A stretch of DNA of 64,000 nucleotides from Hyposmocoma kahamanoa. Lineage: Eukaryota > Arthropoda > Insecta > Lepidoptera > Cosmopterigidae. Below are positions 1 to 10,974 of this stretch, in pieces. How positions within the stretch are numbered: the stretch's first letter is position 1; each line of letters opens with the position of its first letter. The position numbers and the translations under genes were made by a program. The notes under the pieces are model-generated. The model worked only from the letters and a program-made list of their open reading frames with translations. It ran no database searches and was not told where the DNA came from. The stretch lies in NCBI RefSeq assembly GCF_003589595.1, contig NW_020656077.1, positions 7,870,437-7,934,436 on the forward strand. Reading direction: 5' to 3'.

Positions 1-540
1 AATATTTCCAATAATTTTCTCATTTCGCAGCAGCAACATTTCGCAATTTCATTGCTACATCTCTTCTCTTGTTATTCATATAAAAAACTATGTGTTAAGA
101 ATTGAATAATATAGCTAATACAATGCTTATACTAGGGTACAAAGGTAGAATTAATAAAATCCAATATTATCATACCCTATCTAGTGGACGATAGTTTTGT
201 AAGGCTGTTTTGCTTGGCAAGTTCATTAAGTCTTCTTTTTTTTCATTACATTGTAAGTGATGCTTAGTCATAGGCTTACAAAAACAAAAGGAAGGCAAAC
301 ATTAGATTGAAATTTAAAATAATAAGGATCACAGCAGGAAAATGCAAGTGTCAAATTAAGCAATACAATAAAGTATTACAAAAAGGGGACATGATTCAAA
401 TGAAAATATTAATAATCTTAAAACACGGTGGGATGCAAACATTTAACATGTTACAATTCTTAAAATAATTGTGACGTACCATTATAACCACTTGGAGCTA
501 ACATTCTAGTATTTTACAACAAAATTTGCATTCCATTACC
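1..540. other. AT-rich stretch without recognised gene
   Basis: I see no exon, tRNA or recognisable repeat here. It lies downstream of the minus-strand CUPID-domain gene and may include sequence beyond its 3' end. Confidence 0.4.
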
Positions 541-560
541 TTAAATTTTAAAATTGAACA

Positions 561-762
561 AATGGGAGAGTGGCGTAAGGGAAGTGAAGTCAAAAATGTT
601 TATTGCTCCAGTGGATAGAGAAAAATATTTTAACCACATCCTCTCCAATTCTTTTAACTCTACTGTAGAGTTACAAGAATTGGAGAAGATGTGGGTTATA
701 TTTTTCTGTATCTAATGGAGCAATAAACATTTTTGACGTAACTCCACTTATGCCACTCTTCC
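561..762. repeat. Foldback MITE-like inverted repeat
   Basis: Two arms of about 100 bp pair across a centre at about 664, where TAACTCTACTGTAGAGTTA is a near-perfect palindrome. Shared arm words include ATGTTTATTGCTCCA and AGAGTGGC. There is almost no loop, so this is a hairpin-type non-autonomous DNA element. No coding capacity. Superfamily not identified. Confidence 0.8.
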
Positions 763-1503
763 ATGAGGGGTGTTAACATTTCAAATATGCTTTCTCTAGT
801 GTTGAGAAAATTAAAATATTAAAATTATTTATTATCATAGTACTTAAATTCATCAATTCAATATCTCATAAAGCAGGTTGTTAAAAAATAGGACATCAGG
901 TTTGTGTGTACATGAAATGTACTTACAAGCAAATGTAAAAATAAGTAATATAAAGCATATTTGTATACAAAAAGAGATCTAGTCAATACACATAATAGTT
1001 TTAGAAAGGTTTTGAGATATAAGTACCTAATTCTAACATTTAAATCTATAAAATTCCTGGAGTTGCAATAAAATTATTTTGGAGTCACGTTAATGTACAC
1101 GTCCATGAAAACTTGTGGCGGAATAAGGAGCACTTTAGAAATAAAATCATAGACTTTGTCTAACTCTTTTGGCCTCTCCAAACTTTCCAGAAAATGCATC
1201 CTATTGTGTACAAATGCTTGTACAAAAAAACTAAAAGTTATTGAAATTAATCTCACAATCAGTGTTTCATTGAAAACCTTATAACAGTAAAAACAACACA
1301 TTATTTGGCTATTGGAGCAAAATAAATTTCATCACCACCCCAAGCCACAAAGAAAACTAAAATTATAAAAAAACTACCAAGTAAGAACAAATTTAAATTA
1401 AGTTAGACTACATTGTTTGAATCGAAACCTATAAATAAATATTGAAGCAAATTATTAGTTTCAGTTTAGCTGCATCTCTTTTGAATATGCTTAAATCAAG
1501 ACA
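763..1503 (-). other. Probable 3' UTR and flank of the CUPID-domain gene
   Basis: No coding exon is supported. Read on the minus strand this follows the stop codon of the upstream gene. A possible AATAAA polyadenylation signal (TTTATT on the plus strand) lies at about 828-833, which would give a 3' UTR of roughly 670 nt. The 75-codon frame at 1074-1301 shows no family features. Confidence 0.35.
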
Positions 1504-3189
1504 TCAGTTGGTTTGCCCATGCCAATGATCTTGTGCATATTGAGGCAGTTCCATTGGCAATTTATTAAAACCTGTGCTTGGGACTGGGTTTGGTGCTGGG
1601 CCTTTTTGAGCGTTCGCTTGTCTGAATTTTGTAGAGTATTTGTAAAAGTCGGACATTTCAAATGGCTTTGTCTCCTCCCTATAAGGGATACATTTACCCT
1701 GCTCTATTACAGTAAGATTTTTTGGAGATTCTAGAGAGACGCCACTGGGTGAAAGTACAGGAGGACTTTGAGGCACTTGATTGGGACTCTGCATTGCTGA
1801 ATGCCTTCCGGTTGATATCATTATCTCGTACGTTTGAGAGTTACCAATACTAGATGTTCTCTTGAGGCTGGAAGTCTTTTTAAGAACAGGAACATCTTTA
1901 GTCGGCGAATCTAAAGAAGTTTCATACCACTGCTTCTCTTTAACCTTACTGTCTGTTTGTGAAAGTGGTGAGAATTTATTGATACTAACAGAATCAAAAT
2001 TACTCTGCGAATAACCAGACATTTGACTGACAGGGCTCATAGCATCTGGATATGTTCTTCGGTCTTCCCTAATATAATCATCGGTAGACACTTGCAGCTG
2101 CATATGTGCAGGATTTCTTATTACATTGCGTTCACGCAATGGCAATGTGTTAGGTACTTGGGCAACTCGTTCATTTGGGATATGAATTCTATCACTTGGT
2201 TGTTCTTGAATATCTGGTTGTGATCGATGCTGAAATATTTGGGCTGGTGGTCTATAACTATCAGCAACATTCTCTAAGTGGTGATTATAGTCACTGTGAG
2301 ATGTAAGGTGGTATGTCTGTGTTCTCTGCAATGTGTTGCGACGGACACCTTCTGGGCGCCTCTTAGTCTGAGACTGAATGGCGTGGTGATGAAGTCCACC
2401 TAAATGCTGACTTTGCGCTTTTAGTTGAGACGCATACTGGTACAATAAAGGAGAGTTGCGAACACCATTTTGTTGGATAGAGTGTGTTGCCAGACCTCCA
2501 TGCGTGTAATGGGTAGTAATGTCAGGGTGACTGGAGCTAAAGTGAGTTTCTCTTAACCTTGACACATTATGAGTTTCTGGAGCATTGCTGTAGTAAATCT
2601 TGTTCATGTACTCATTGGTCATAGTGTGGTGTCTATACATATGCTGTTGTTGGACATCTACATTTTCTGAAGTACCTTCAAGTCGGTTAGACAACGCTGG
2701 GTACGTATAAGACGCATGGATCGAAAATGTATCAGGATTTCGTTCTTGAGGAGGCGACGGGAAAAAATTTGAACAACTCGTTTCAGGACGACGCACATGC
2801 CGCGAGTGAGCGCTTTTCGTCGATATACCTGATATTGAGGGTGTGGACAGGCGATGCGAAAGATTTTTACGCAAATTCTGGTCTATATCAGCATTTCTTT
2901 CTATTCTAAGTCGACGAGAATTGTTGTCTAATCCGTCTTGAACGTCATTTCCATCCGTAGATCTCTCGACGCTCTTTATACTTCCGAGCCTGTCTCTAGA
3001 TATTTCGGGACTCAGTGGCGCTTCAGGAGGCATAATACCAGTTAGTTGTACTTCTTGAACGCAAAGTTTGTACAACTCTTCATTTTTAGATGCCAACATT
3101 TGCTCCAGTTCCTTCTTTCGAGCTTGCAACTTTAACATCTTGTCCTGTTTATCTGAATGCAAATCGCTACCCATTGTGCTTGTACCCAT
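1504..3189 (-). CDS. sstn: CUPID-domain cytohesin adaptor, Stepping stone-like (FRMD4/INAVA family)
   Basis: Single-exon frame of 561 codons. Residues about 18-60 form a charged coiled coil running into ELYKLCVQEVQLTG and a proline-rich PPEAPLSPE. This matches the CUPID (DUF3338) domain of FRMD4A/B, CCDC120 and INAVA, which binds cytohesin Arf-GEFs. The middle is a long low-complexity His/Ser/Gln-rich, probably disordered region with an SSLKRTSS patch. The C-terminus carries a second conserved-looking block, PFEMSDFYKYSTKFR, near residues 509-523. There is no FERM domain, so it resembles the insect adaptor Stepping stone rather than full FRMD4. I start at 3189 because the longer frame to 3240 opens with GTG. 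The ATG at 3189 has A at -3 and G at +4, and a second good ATG lies at 3174. An upstream non-coding exon is possible. Head-to-head with MPC2. Family call strong, exact orthology inferred. Confidence 0.8.
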   Translation of the reverse strand: MGTSTMGSDLHSDKQDKMLKLQARKKELEQMLASKNEELYKLCVQEVQLTGIMPPEAPLSPEISRDRLGSIKSVERSTDGNDVQDGLDNNSRRLRIERNADIDQNLRKNLSHRLSTPSISGISTKSAHSRHVRRPETSCSNFFPSPPQERNPDTFSIHASYTYPALSNRLEGTSENVDVQQQHMYRHHTMTNEYMNKIYYSNAPETHNVSRLRETHFSSSHPDITTHYTHGGLATHSIQQNGVRNSPLLYQYASQLKAQSQHLGGLHHHAIQSQTKRRPEGVRRNTLQRTQTYHLTSHSDYNHHLENVADSYRPPAQIFQHRSQPDIQEQPSDRIHIPNERVAQVPNTLPLRERNVIRNPAHMQLQVSTDDYIREDRRTYPDAMSPVSQMSGYSQSNFDSVSINKFSPLSQTDSKVKEKQWYETSLDSPTKDVPVLKKTSSLKRTSSIGNSQTYEIMISTGRHSAMQSPNQVPQSPPVLSPSGVSLESPKNLTVIEQGKCIPYREETKPFEMSDFYKYSTKFRQANAQKGPAPNPVPSTGFNKLPMELPQYAQDHWHGQTN

Positions 3190-3710
3190 ATTCAAAATTA
3201 AACTTAAATTACACGATGCATGAGGAATAACACTAAACACAAGAGTAAATAAAGAAAAGTAAAATAAACAAAGGAAATTATAAATTCCCCAATCGTTGAC
3301 ACATTACATTACACACTCACACGCCCACACATTCTATCCATGTTTTTTTTTTTATGTTGAATTACAAATTGCGTTTTGCAAGTGCACAGTGGCGCAATGT
3401 AATGAAATTTGTGTAAAAAGGTTCGTACCTGTACTATCTGCCTGTTTCGTAGTGAAACGTTAATAAATATCAGAAAGGATTATTGTTTTACACAAGGGCT
3501 TTTAGAATTGAAGCTTTTATGAGAAAAATTAGATGCAACTAAATACAAAGCATTTTTATTTAAAAATAACTTCGAAAAGTTTTAATTTGCCCCTTCGCAA
3601 TGACTTTTTCACGAACTTAATATTCTCCAAATGATATAAAAGGACTGCGACTGCGACCTTCTACACAAAACGTTGTAATTAGAGTTGTCATTTGTTGTGA
3701 GTATTATACT

Positions 3711-3880
3711 AGGGGTCGTATTCCAGAACTCTACTCAATGCTCAAGTCAGGACTTGATTATGATTTGAAGCATTGAAAATATGACCCTAATGGCAAGGAC
3801 TTGAGTGTGATTTCTAGTGTTTTAAATCATACTCAATTCCTGACTTGAGCATTGAGTAGAGTTCTGAAATACGACTCTTA
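3711..3880. repeat. Foldback MITE, family AGGGTCGTATTCC (copy 1)
   Basis: Terminal inverted repeats start AGGGGTCGTATTCCAGAACT and end with the complement. Inner words CTCAAGTCAGGACTTGA recur on both arms, giving a 170-bp hairpin element flanked by TA-rich sequence. Two further copies lie end to end at 48638-48969, which confirms a dispersed family. Confidence 0.85.
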
Positions 3881-4204
3881 GTAAAGAAAATAATGACCCA
3901 TATTTTCTTAGTGAATAAATTATGAAGAATAGCTAAAGAGCGTTACTATGAAATTAGGACTGCAGTAGACTAATTTATTGTATAATTTGACTAAATACGA
4001 AGAAATAGACAAAGAAGACACTTTGAATAACGTTTACCAAGCGTTTACCTAAACGGCTTTTACTAATGATGAAGAACAAAACCATAAGAGAAGAAGTATT
4101 TGCTCTAAATGTTTACTCAAGTGTAGACGTTTAAAGAAGACAAAGAAGTATAAATCTTTGACACTAGCCCATATTTTCAGACGAATGCAAAATCATGCTG
4201 TTGT

Positions 4205-5235
4205 TATTACTCCACTCTAGAGAGGGGACGAGTGAGAGAGAGAGGTGAGCCTCCCTATTTTCCTATCGCTAACTTCCCGTTGCGATCCGCACGAGTAACG
4301 GTTGCCACCGCTGAGCCGCCGACTTTAAGCCGACTACCAAATTTCCTCATTGGTGGCGGAGCTGTAAGAACGCCTTCGACGACGACTTCCCGACGTCTTG
4401 CCAGTTCCCAGATTCCTACGTGACCGAAGAGAGCGGCAGATGTCTAGCTCATCCTCTACTAGCTCTCCGGACTAGTGCCGGAGATGCCTAGTGGCAGTGT
4501 CCTGTGACAATGCCTGGACATAGCCACCAACGTAAAGGGCTCTCCTCCTTTCCTCAGGCCCTTTATTAGACCGTTAATAAGACGCGCTAGTTGCGCGCGT
4601 CACGATCGCCCCGGTCACACCCTACCTTTACCTGCTTTTTACTTTAACTGCCTTCGTGACCGAACGGTTACCACGCCGGACTGCCACGCAGAGGTCCCAG
4701 GTCCGATTCCCGGGTCGGGAGAAATATTTGTATGGCCTACATTTATTTCTCTCGTGAGTTTGGGTGTAATTTGTGGTTTACTATGTGTGTGTCCATGGCA
4801 CCCGCGACACAGAGTTTTTCCTAGTGCGGGGCTATATTGAGTGTGTGCGTTATTATTATTCTTACTTCCGGGGAAGACGAACGTATTCGTCCCTGCAGAT
4901 AGCCACAAACTATCCAAGTCCGGGTCCGCCAGAAACGCCCGTGAAGACGTATGAGTGGCAAAGGTCTTGGCCCAGACGCCCGCCGTACACTGGTCTTGCA
5001 GTTGAGCCCATAGTCTCTCTGGGAAACCTTATCTCTCGGGTCGGTAGATAGGGACAGTGACAGCAACCGCAAGTCGCGAGCAGAACCCGAACCGACGATT
5101 CACCGAGTTGGGTACGATATTGACCGGCCGCTTAGGCCGACCGCGACTCGAATGTGCTTCGAAGGTCGCCGAACCGACCAAGTGAAAACGAATAACCGAT
5201 AACTCTAGTTAATCGAGTTAAACAACTCGACTCGC
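4205..5235. other. GC-rich block interrupted by a SINE
   Basis: This block is visibly richer in G+C and CpG than the AT-rich surroundings. It has no long open frame and no domain I recognise. A tRNA-derived SINE (4648-4860) splits it. It may be the 5' part of a non-LTR retrotransposon or a CpG-rich promoter-proximal segment of MPC2. The sequence alone does not decide. Confidence 0.35.
4648..4860 (+). mobile_element. tRNA-derived SINE, family 1 (copy 1, full length)
   Basis: The tRNA-like head has an A-box-like GTGACCGAACGGTTA at about 4656 and a B-box GGTCCGATTCC at 4700-4710. It is followed by a tRNA-unrelated body (GTTTGGGTGTAATTTGTGG, then GACACAGAG...CTAGTGCGGG) and ends in a short (ATT)n tail, the usual retroposon finish. 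Further copies at 54233-54452 and 62390-62595 share the same body in the opposite orientation. Confidence 0.9.
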
Positions 5236-5247
5236 CCATCCCTACCA

Positions 5248-5407
5248 AGGTTGCCAGACGTACGAGATTTCTCGTACGTTTACGGGAAAACTCGTACTTT
5301 TACTGTAAGTGATACGAGCCCACTACGAATCGCGTAAGCATTTGTACGAGATTTTCACAACATTGATTGTAACTGTTTTTCCAAACTTTTCTTTATCTGG
5401 CAACCCT
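5248..5407. repeat. Short TIR element (GGTTGCCAGA ends)
   Basis: The left end GGTTGCCAGACG and right end TCTGGCAACC are inverted repeats around a body with several CGTACGAGAT / ATCTCGTACG words. It is a non-autonomous DNA element just upstream of the MPC2 first exon. Superfamily unknown. Confidence 0.6.
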
Positions 5408-5605
5408 GATCGCTAGGCCACTCACTGCGTACTGCGTCACCATAGCTGTCACTAATGTCAGTGTCACGAGCTGACTGATCTGGTTTGTCGTGGATCGTGC
5501 AATCATTCCACAAGTTGAATTTAATTTGTCATGTAAATTTGTAGATCAAATCTAAATCCCTTTCTCCACATACCGTAGCAACACCCTTCGTACCGTTAAC
5601 ACAAA

Positions 5606-5690
5606 ATGGCTAAAGTATACAAAGCTATTATCAGCGCCTCTGATAAGTTTGTGCCGAATGCTTTTCGTCCACTATGGGAACATCCAGCTG
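5606..5690 (+). CDS. MPC2: MPC2 exon 1
   Basis: Encodes the N-terminal 28 residues ending EHPA plus the first base of a glycine codon. The donor is G|GTACGT. It contains the amphipathic N-terminal segment and the RPLWEHPAG motif of the family. Confidence 0.93.
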
Positions 5691-6715
5691 GTACGTACCT
5701 AATTAATTATACTTATTACTATTCTGTGATGTATTTTGTCCATAATTAAATGCGCGGTTGAGTAAAATAATTTTTTTCCAGGTCCAAAGACGATATTCTT
5801 CTGGGCACCGGCATTTAAATGGGTAAGTGTAACGCGGATATGGCCAAGGTCGAGCTATTTATTCCGAGACCTTGTATTAGGGCAGCGATAACAAGGGTAC
5901 GGTACGATCGACGCATTGATTTTCGTACCTTTTACGATTTCAAAAAAATATTTTAATTTTCGTTCAAATATAAATTACATCCATGAGATAAGGTATCTAC
6001 TTACATGCAATCGAATGTTTAACCTTGAATAAAGCGTTAGCCACTTTATGATTTAAATTTCTATAAAACAAATGCTTATCTCGACTGTGATGTGAAATAT
6101 CTTTGTCTGAAAAGTGAATCTATGTTGATTGGGTACTGTTGCTCATTGAATTACTTTAAAAATATGTACATATTAATGTAGCAATATCAATTTGACACAG
6201 ATATCAAACACAGAAACCTTTTGTAAAATTTTTTACATACATACAATATTTATTCATAAATTTTTTTTTTCAGCAATTTAATTGTCATTAATTTACAACT
6301 GGAATTGATTAGCTTTTTATTTCATTACTTTTGTAACAACATAAGTAGGCGCAATTAAATTGCATGTAGCACGATCATCACGACAGGCTTAGGAAATGCT
6401 ACAATAAGAAAAAGAAAATATGCTGTAATGGATAAACTAACTGTCTTGTGGTTTTTCATTCTGATATCATCTTAACACTTTCAGGGTTTGGTGATAGCGG
6501 GGTTGGGAGACATTAATCGTCCCGCTGATAAACTATCCATATCCCAATGTTCATCCCTTGCAGCAACTGGTTTGGTCTGGTCCCGTTACTCCCTTGTCAT
6601 CATACCAAAAAACTGGAGTTTGTTTTCAGTTAATGTTTTTGTTGCTGCCACAAATATCTATCAATTAGCCAGAGCCTATCAATACCAGAAATCACTGGAG
6701 CAACAAAAAAAATAA
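5606..6715 (+). CDS. MPC2: Mitochondrial pyruvate carrier subunit 2 (three coding exons)
   Basis: Spliced product is 118 residues. MPC2 pairs with MPC1 in the inner mitochondrial membrane to import pyruvate. Diagnostic motifs in order are RPLWEHPAGPKTIFFWAPAF, then GLVIAGLGDINRPADKLS, then TGLVWSRYSLVIIPKNWSLF. The last is nearly identical to vertebrate MPC2 (known family motif). Three hydrophobic segments fit the three-helix topology, and the length is close to the 127-residue human protein. Exons are 5606-5690, 5782-5822 and 6485-6715, with GTACGT/CAG, GTAAGT/CAG borders and consistent phases. The start ATG follows ACAAA, with A at -3. Candidate polyadenylation signals (AATAAA-type) lie around 7300-7370. 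A diverged second copy of the last exon lies 5 kb downstream. Confidence 0.95.
5782..5822 (+). CDS. MPC2: MPC2 exon 2
   Basis: A 41-nt exon encoding GPKTIFFWAPAFKW across the junction, between a T-rich acceptor and GTAAGTGT. It ends in phase 0, so it can join in frame to either exon 3 (6485) or the downstream look-alike exon (11685). Confidence 0.93.
6485..6715 (+). CDS. MPC2: MPC2 exon 3 (proximal terminal exon)
   Basis: Starts after TTTCAG in phase 0 with GLVIAGLGDINRP and runs to a TAA stop. It carries the second and third transmembrane segments, including RYSLVIIPKNWSLF, and ends in a Lys/Gln-rich tail. Confidence 0.95.
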   Translation, partial: GLVIAGLGDINRPADKLSISQCSSLAATGLVWSRYSLVIIPKNWSLFSVNVFVAATNIYQLARAYQYQKSLEQQKK

Positions 6716-8395
6716 ATTATTTCAGCACTTATGGTAGATCATTTGAAAAAAATATTTAGAATCTGTTTAACTTTTAGAGGGTTTTGTAGGCACATTTTAA
6801 AAGTAGATTATATTTTTATTTATTTTTATTTTTTAGATGACATTGGTGATTATTAATATTTATTTTACTATATTTATTGCTTACATAGCTCGAATAGTAA
6901 TAAGTAGGGTGTCATTGAGTTATGGGAGCGTCTTTAGGTAGTTCAATTGAATCTCTGGTGGTTTTTCATTCTTTTAAAACCATCGTTGAGTGACTGTATA
7001 GCCTGCAGCATTCAAATAGAAAAGTCATGACAAAGAATACATACTTAAGAAAAAGTTATATTATTGTTGATGTTGTAAGATTGTAAATATTTTAGGTTCC
7101 TTAAAATGAGACATGGTAAGACTTCAATTCATTGGTCATCAAAGATTAAGTAGTGACAAATTAAACTACGGAAAAAATATTAAGACACAATCACAGGCCT
7201 TACTGTATTTAAAAAGGAACTTTTGCAATTGTAATATCATAGCTATTAAAATATTATTATAATTGAATCGATCAATCAATTTATTTGTTTGTCATGATCT
7301 TAATTTAAATAAATCCAACTTATTCTAATATAGCATGCAAATATAATATGTTATTCAACTATAATAAAGTACAATTCTTGTTATGACACTACAAGAACTA
7401 TGAATTTTTAACAACAACATCTTCAAGGTGTGAGTCATGCTAAATATTTTACCACCCTCCCTTTATGGCTAGAATGAATTTAAGTCCTTGACCACCTCTA
7501 CAAATAATTTGAAAGATCTTAGTCTTCCTTGATATCTAAACATTTTATGGGACTGTAATCACAAGTCTACAAATTATACGATAACGAAAATATTTAACAG
7601 CTTGTTTTGAAAATCAATAATCTGAGCTTCAAGTAATTGGTGCTCTATAATATAGTGTTAATTACATGGGTATTCCTTATCTGTGATAGAAAAGATTACT
7701 ATCTTGTATTAAGGGTTAAATGCATATTCACCTGCAGGAACTTTACGCAGTTTTATTAATATTAGATATTAGAGACTATAATATTTCTAAATCTAAATAT
7801 GTTAAAGTGAAACGTAAAATCGTTGCAATTAGCCCTTATTTAATTGTTACTAGATTGCTAATACACAAGACTTTCTGCCATATAGTTCAATGTTATTATA
7901 AAACTGGCAGATTGTTTAAACATAAGTAGTTTGGCACATTTACAGAGTACCTTTGTTTTATAAGTTTGTGGTCACCCTAGCAATATAAAACAATTTTACG
8001 TATTATTTAACCCCCTGACGGGGACTACAACTTAAACAATCTTTGTTAATTTGCCAAACACTCTTCAAGTGTACTTGTTATGTGCTATTTTACTGTTATT
8101 ATGTGTTTAATACGTATTATTAGCCTAACTTTAACACTATTGGCACCATATTAAACTGATATCATGTGGAAATGTCTATTTTTGTAATACCTTTTTTGTT
8201 ATGGGAAATATACTGTTTTATACATATTTTCGTTCTTACTTATTTTATTTTCCTACGTTTTTGTCAATATTGTGACTTCTGTATATGTAAGTGTTATTAT
8301 TTCCATACTACAAGTACGTAAGTTTCCGTTTATTACCATTTCATGGCATCTCATTTACTCAAAGGCTAAATTTATATTGATGCGGAGTGGATAGG
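6716..8395 (+). other. MPC2 3' UTR and downstream AT-rich sequence
   Basis: AATAAA-type signals near 7303 and 7362 are plausible ends for the proximal MPC2 transcript. The remainder to 8395 shows no exon or recognised repeat. Confidence 0.4.
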
Positions 8396-8397
8396 AA

Positions 8398-8541
8398 GCG
8401 AATTTTTGTAACGATATTGTACATAGCACACGCTCGAGATTGCTCGCGCGTTCCGCGGAAGATTTTGGCTCGTGTCTACTTTATACGTTACAGAATTGAC
8501 CATATAGTTCATTATGTATAATATCGTTACAAAAATTCGAT
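8398..8541. repeat. Short TIR element (TCGAATTTTTGTAACGATAT ends)
   Basis: Left GCGAATTTTTGTAACGATAT and right ATATCGTTACAAAAATTCGA form about 20-bp inverted ends around a 100-bp body, a typical non-autonomous MITE. Confidence 0.7.
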
Positions 8542-8707
8542 TTTTTTCCGTTCCGTCACAATATAAATTGAGTCGAAGGTGAAGGAAGTAACACATTGAC
8601 ATAAATATCTTTCACAGTCTCGCGTCGCTTACTTTTCTTAATTCTGCATTAGTCAAGGAATGGGTATTGGAATAGAAAATGGCATATTCGTCGTAAAAGA
8701 AAAACAG

Positions 8708-10260
8708 GTACTATTTTAATATTATATTGCACTACAATTAGACAACGGAATGTCCATTGCACGATTTTTTATTGGCTATTGCTCATTGGCATAATAACGC
8801 ACGTTGTGGGGAATTATGTTATATTTTATAGTAGCCTATTATTTGCTAATATTATGTAGCTGTGCTAAGATATAGATAACTTTGCAACACTGATACAGTT
8901 ATCATTAGGGTCCTTGTAGATAACCTTAGAAGAATTAGGTATAGTCATGCATGCGCATTTGCACTTATTAAACGCGCGATAGAAATGTTTATAGTAATGT
9001 CAGGCCTTGCCGAGCCATGGTAAAAACTAGAATAAACTAGCAAAAATACCAGGTATTGTTAGGAGTAGGTACAACTCTCGGAAGAAATTAAGACTTCAAA
9101 AAGCAAATTTAGATATATAAATGAGTTTGAAACTTTTGTAGGTTTTGTTAAATATACAGCATATTTTATACAAAAAGCTTAATTTTCTCTTTTAGCTTAG
9201 TAGAAAATATTATAAAAAATAGTATTACTTACTGCCTTTATAATCAGTAGTAACTAAATGATCTTAAATTTCAAACTTTGCTATGAATAGAACTACAGTT
9301 CACAATTAATATTTGCACCTTTGTTATGTGCTTTGTTATTGTAATTTTTTATAATATTAATAAAAGCACAGTTACGTATGTATCCTAAGTAATTAAATGG
9401 CTTTAACTTAATAAACATCAAATATGACTTATAATAAATAAAAAATCTAATAATGAACTGTAACGAGGGTATAGTTACATAGGTACATACATTACTACGT
9501 AAGAATCGTTTCATATTAGTGTTTTATTCAGGATAATGGTAAAATAAATACTATCGAGAACGTACAAAATGTATTAATCAAAATAGCAAATTAGCTTTAA
9601 AGTAGTAGGTATAACCTGGTTTTATTAAATAATCAATGAATAGAAATTAAAATTATAGTAAAAAATCTGATTATTGATATCTTTTGCCCTTACTGTAGAT
9701 CTACTCAACAATAACTATTCAAATTGATTTTTATTCAAACCAAAACTGTAATAAAAAACAGTATTTTGAGAAAAAATACTGCTAAAAGTATTGTTCGGTT
9801 TTGTGTTTTTTAAGTTAATAACATTAAAGATACGTTTAGCTTACTATGTATAGTAGATATTAAAGAATTCTATCCAGCTGTTAACTTTGCAAAATAAATT
9901 ATTTCTATTTAAGTACGAATCAATTTATTTACCCTCGATAACAGACAACTGACTTGTTGTAATGCACCGGGATTTGCAGTGTTTTGGTTTGATACGACAG
10001 GACTCTTGGTGCTAGATTCTAGTGAGTAGTGTGTACCTACTAAATAAAAAATGCGAACTATGTAGTTCGCAAATTGCAATAAATTTCGTATAAATGCAGC
10101 ACGCGCGCTAATAAGTGAATGCATACAATACTGATTGACTATTTCTTGTTTAAGTATATGTTTATTAGAATTCCTGTATTAATGTCTATAGGTACAAGCG
10201 CAGTTAATATAAGTATTCCATATCTACCAATTCCCGCCACCAATTACCTACGTAATTTAC
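8708..10260. other. AT-rich sequence, no gene seen
   Basis: I looked for counterparts of MPC2 exons 1 and 2 (the HPAGPKTIFFWAP stretch) here and up to 11680 and found none on either strand. Confidence 0.4.
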
Positions 10261-10269
10261 GTATTGAAA

Positions 10270-10665
10270 AATGTTACTACCAATGCAGTACAGCCCTAGC
10301 TGCCAAGTTACTGTTGATAGTAACTACTATTACGAAAATAACATTTTAATTCTATTCTTCCTTCCAACTATGAAAGCGAGGTAACTGTGATTAACGACTA
10401 TTTTGGACCTGTGTAGTAGATTCATCTGATACTAGTTACTTCGTTTTAAAAATCCACATGCGTCCCGCTACCAGTTCCAGCCCTAGCAGAGCTGTAATTT
10501 ACTGTTGGTAGCAACTAATACAAGAAAATAACTTAGTTATTTCTATTCTATTCTTGCTACCAACTATGAAGTTTTATGAGGTAACGTAAATACGACTATT
10601 TTGGAAATGTATAGCAGAAGAATAGTAAGTTTTAAAGATCCACATGCGACTGGATTTTGGAAATA
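10270..10665. repeat. Imperfect tandem duplication, unit about 200 bp
   Basis: The words CAGCCCTAGC, TTACTGTTG.TAG.AACTA, CCAACTATGAA, GAGGTAAC and CGACTATTTTGGA occur in the same order in two consecutive units (about 10270-10470 and 10475-10665). Each unit ends near ATCCACATGCG. The units have diverged by substitutions and small indels. Confidence 0.7.
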
Positions 10666-10974
10666 AATTACATCTAGAAGTATAAGTACTTCTACATGTT
10701 ATTTTTCTTTTTTGTAGAATTAGCAATGCGTAAGTTCACTATAAAATAGCTTGCTTACCTATTGTGACCTTTTTGACCCCGACCTACCTACTACCGTGAG
10801 ATTACAGTGACAGATATAGCTGGCAACCGCGTAAAATATTTGTATAAAAAATGTTGTTTCTTCTTGTGGCCGTTGGCGGCGCTGTATAATTTGTCATACA
10901 AAATAGTGAAGTAATGTACACGGCAGTCGCTAGCCACAACTGTCACAGTAAACTCGTGGTAAATACACGTTATC

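Larger units (their letters stand above)
3190..5605. promoter_or_regulatory. Divergent intergenic region between the CUPID-domain gene and MPC2
   Basis: The two genes point away from each other, so this 2.4-kb interval must hold both 5' UTRs and both promoters unless a distal exon exists. Much of it is repeat-derived: a foldback MITE, a GC-rich block carrying a SINE, and a TIR element. The only single-copy-looking parts are about 3190-3700 and 5410-5605. I see no decisive TATA or initiator motif. Confidence 0.45.

Noticed and set aside
655..673. Hairpin as a transcription terminator
   Set aside because: Intrinsic terminators are prokaryotic. Here the hairpin is the centre of a 200-bp foldback MITE.
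1074..1301. 75-codon minus-strand frame
   Set aside because: No family features, no splice context. Fits random open sequence in a probable 3' UTR.
1504..3240. Start of the CUPID-domain protein at 3240
   Set aside because: That codon is GTG. The first ATG, at 3189, has a good context and is the expected eukaryotic start.
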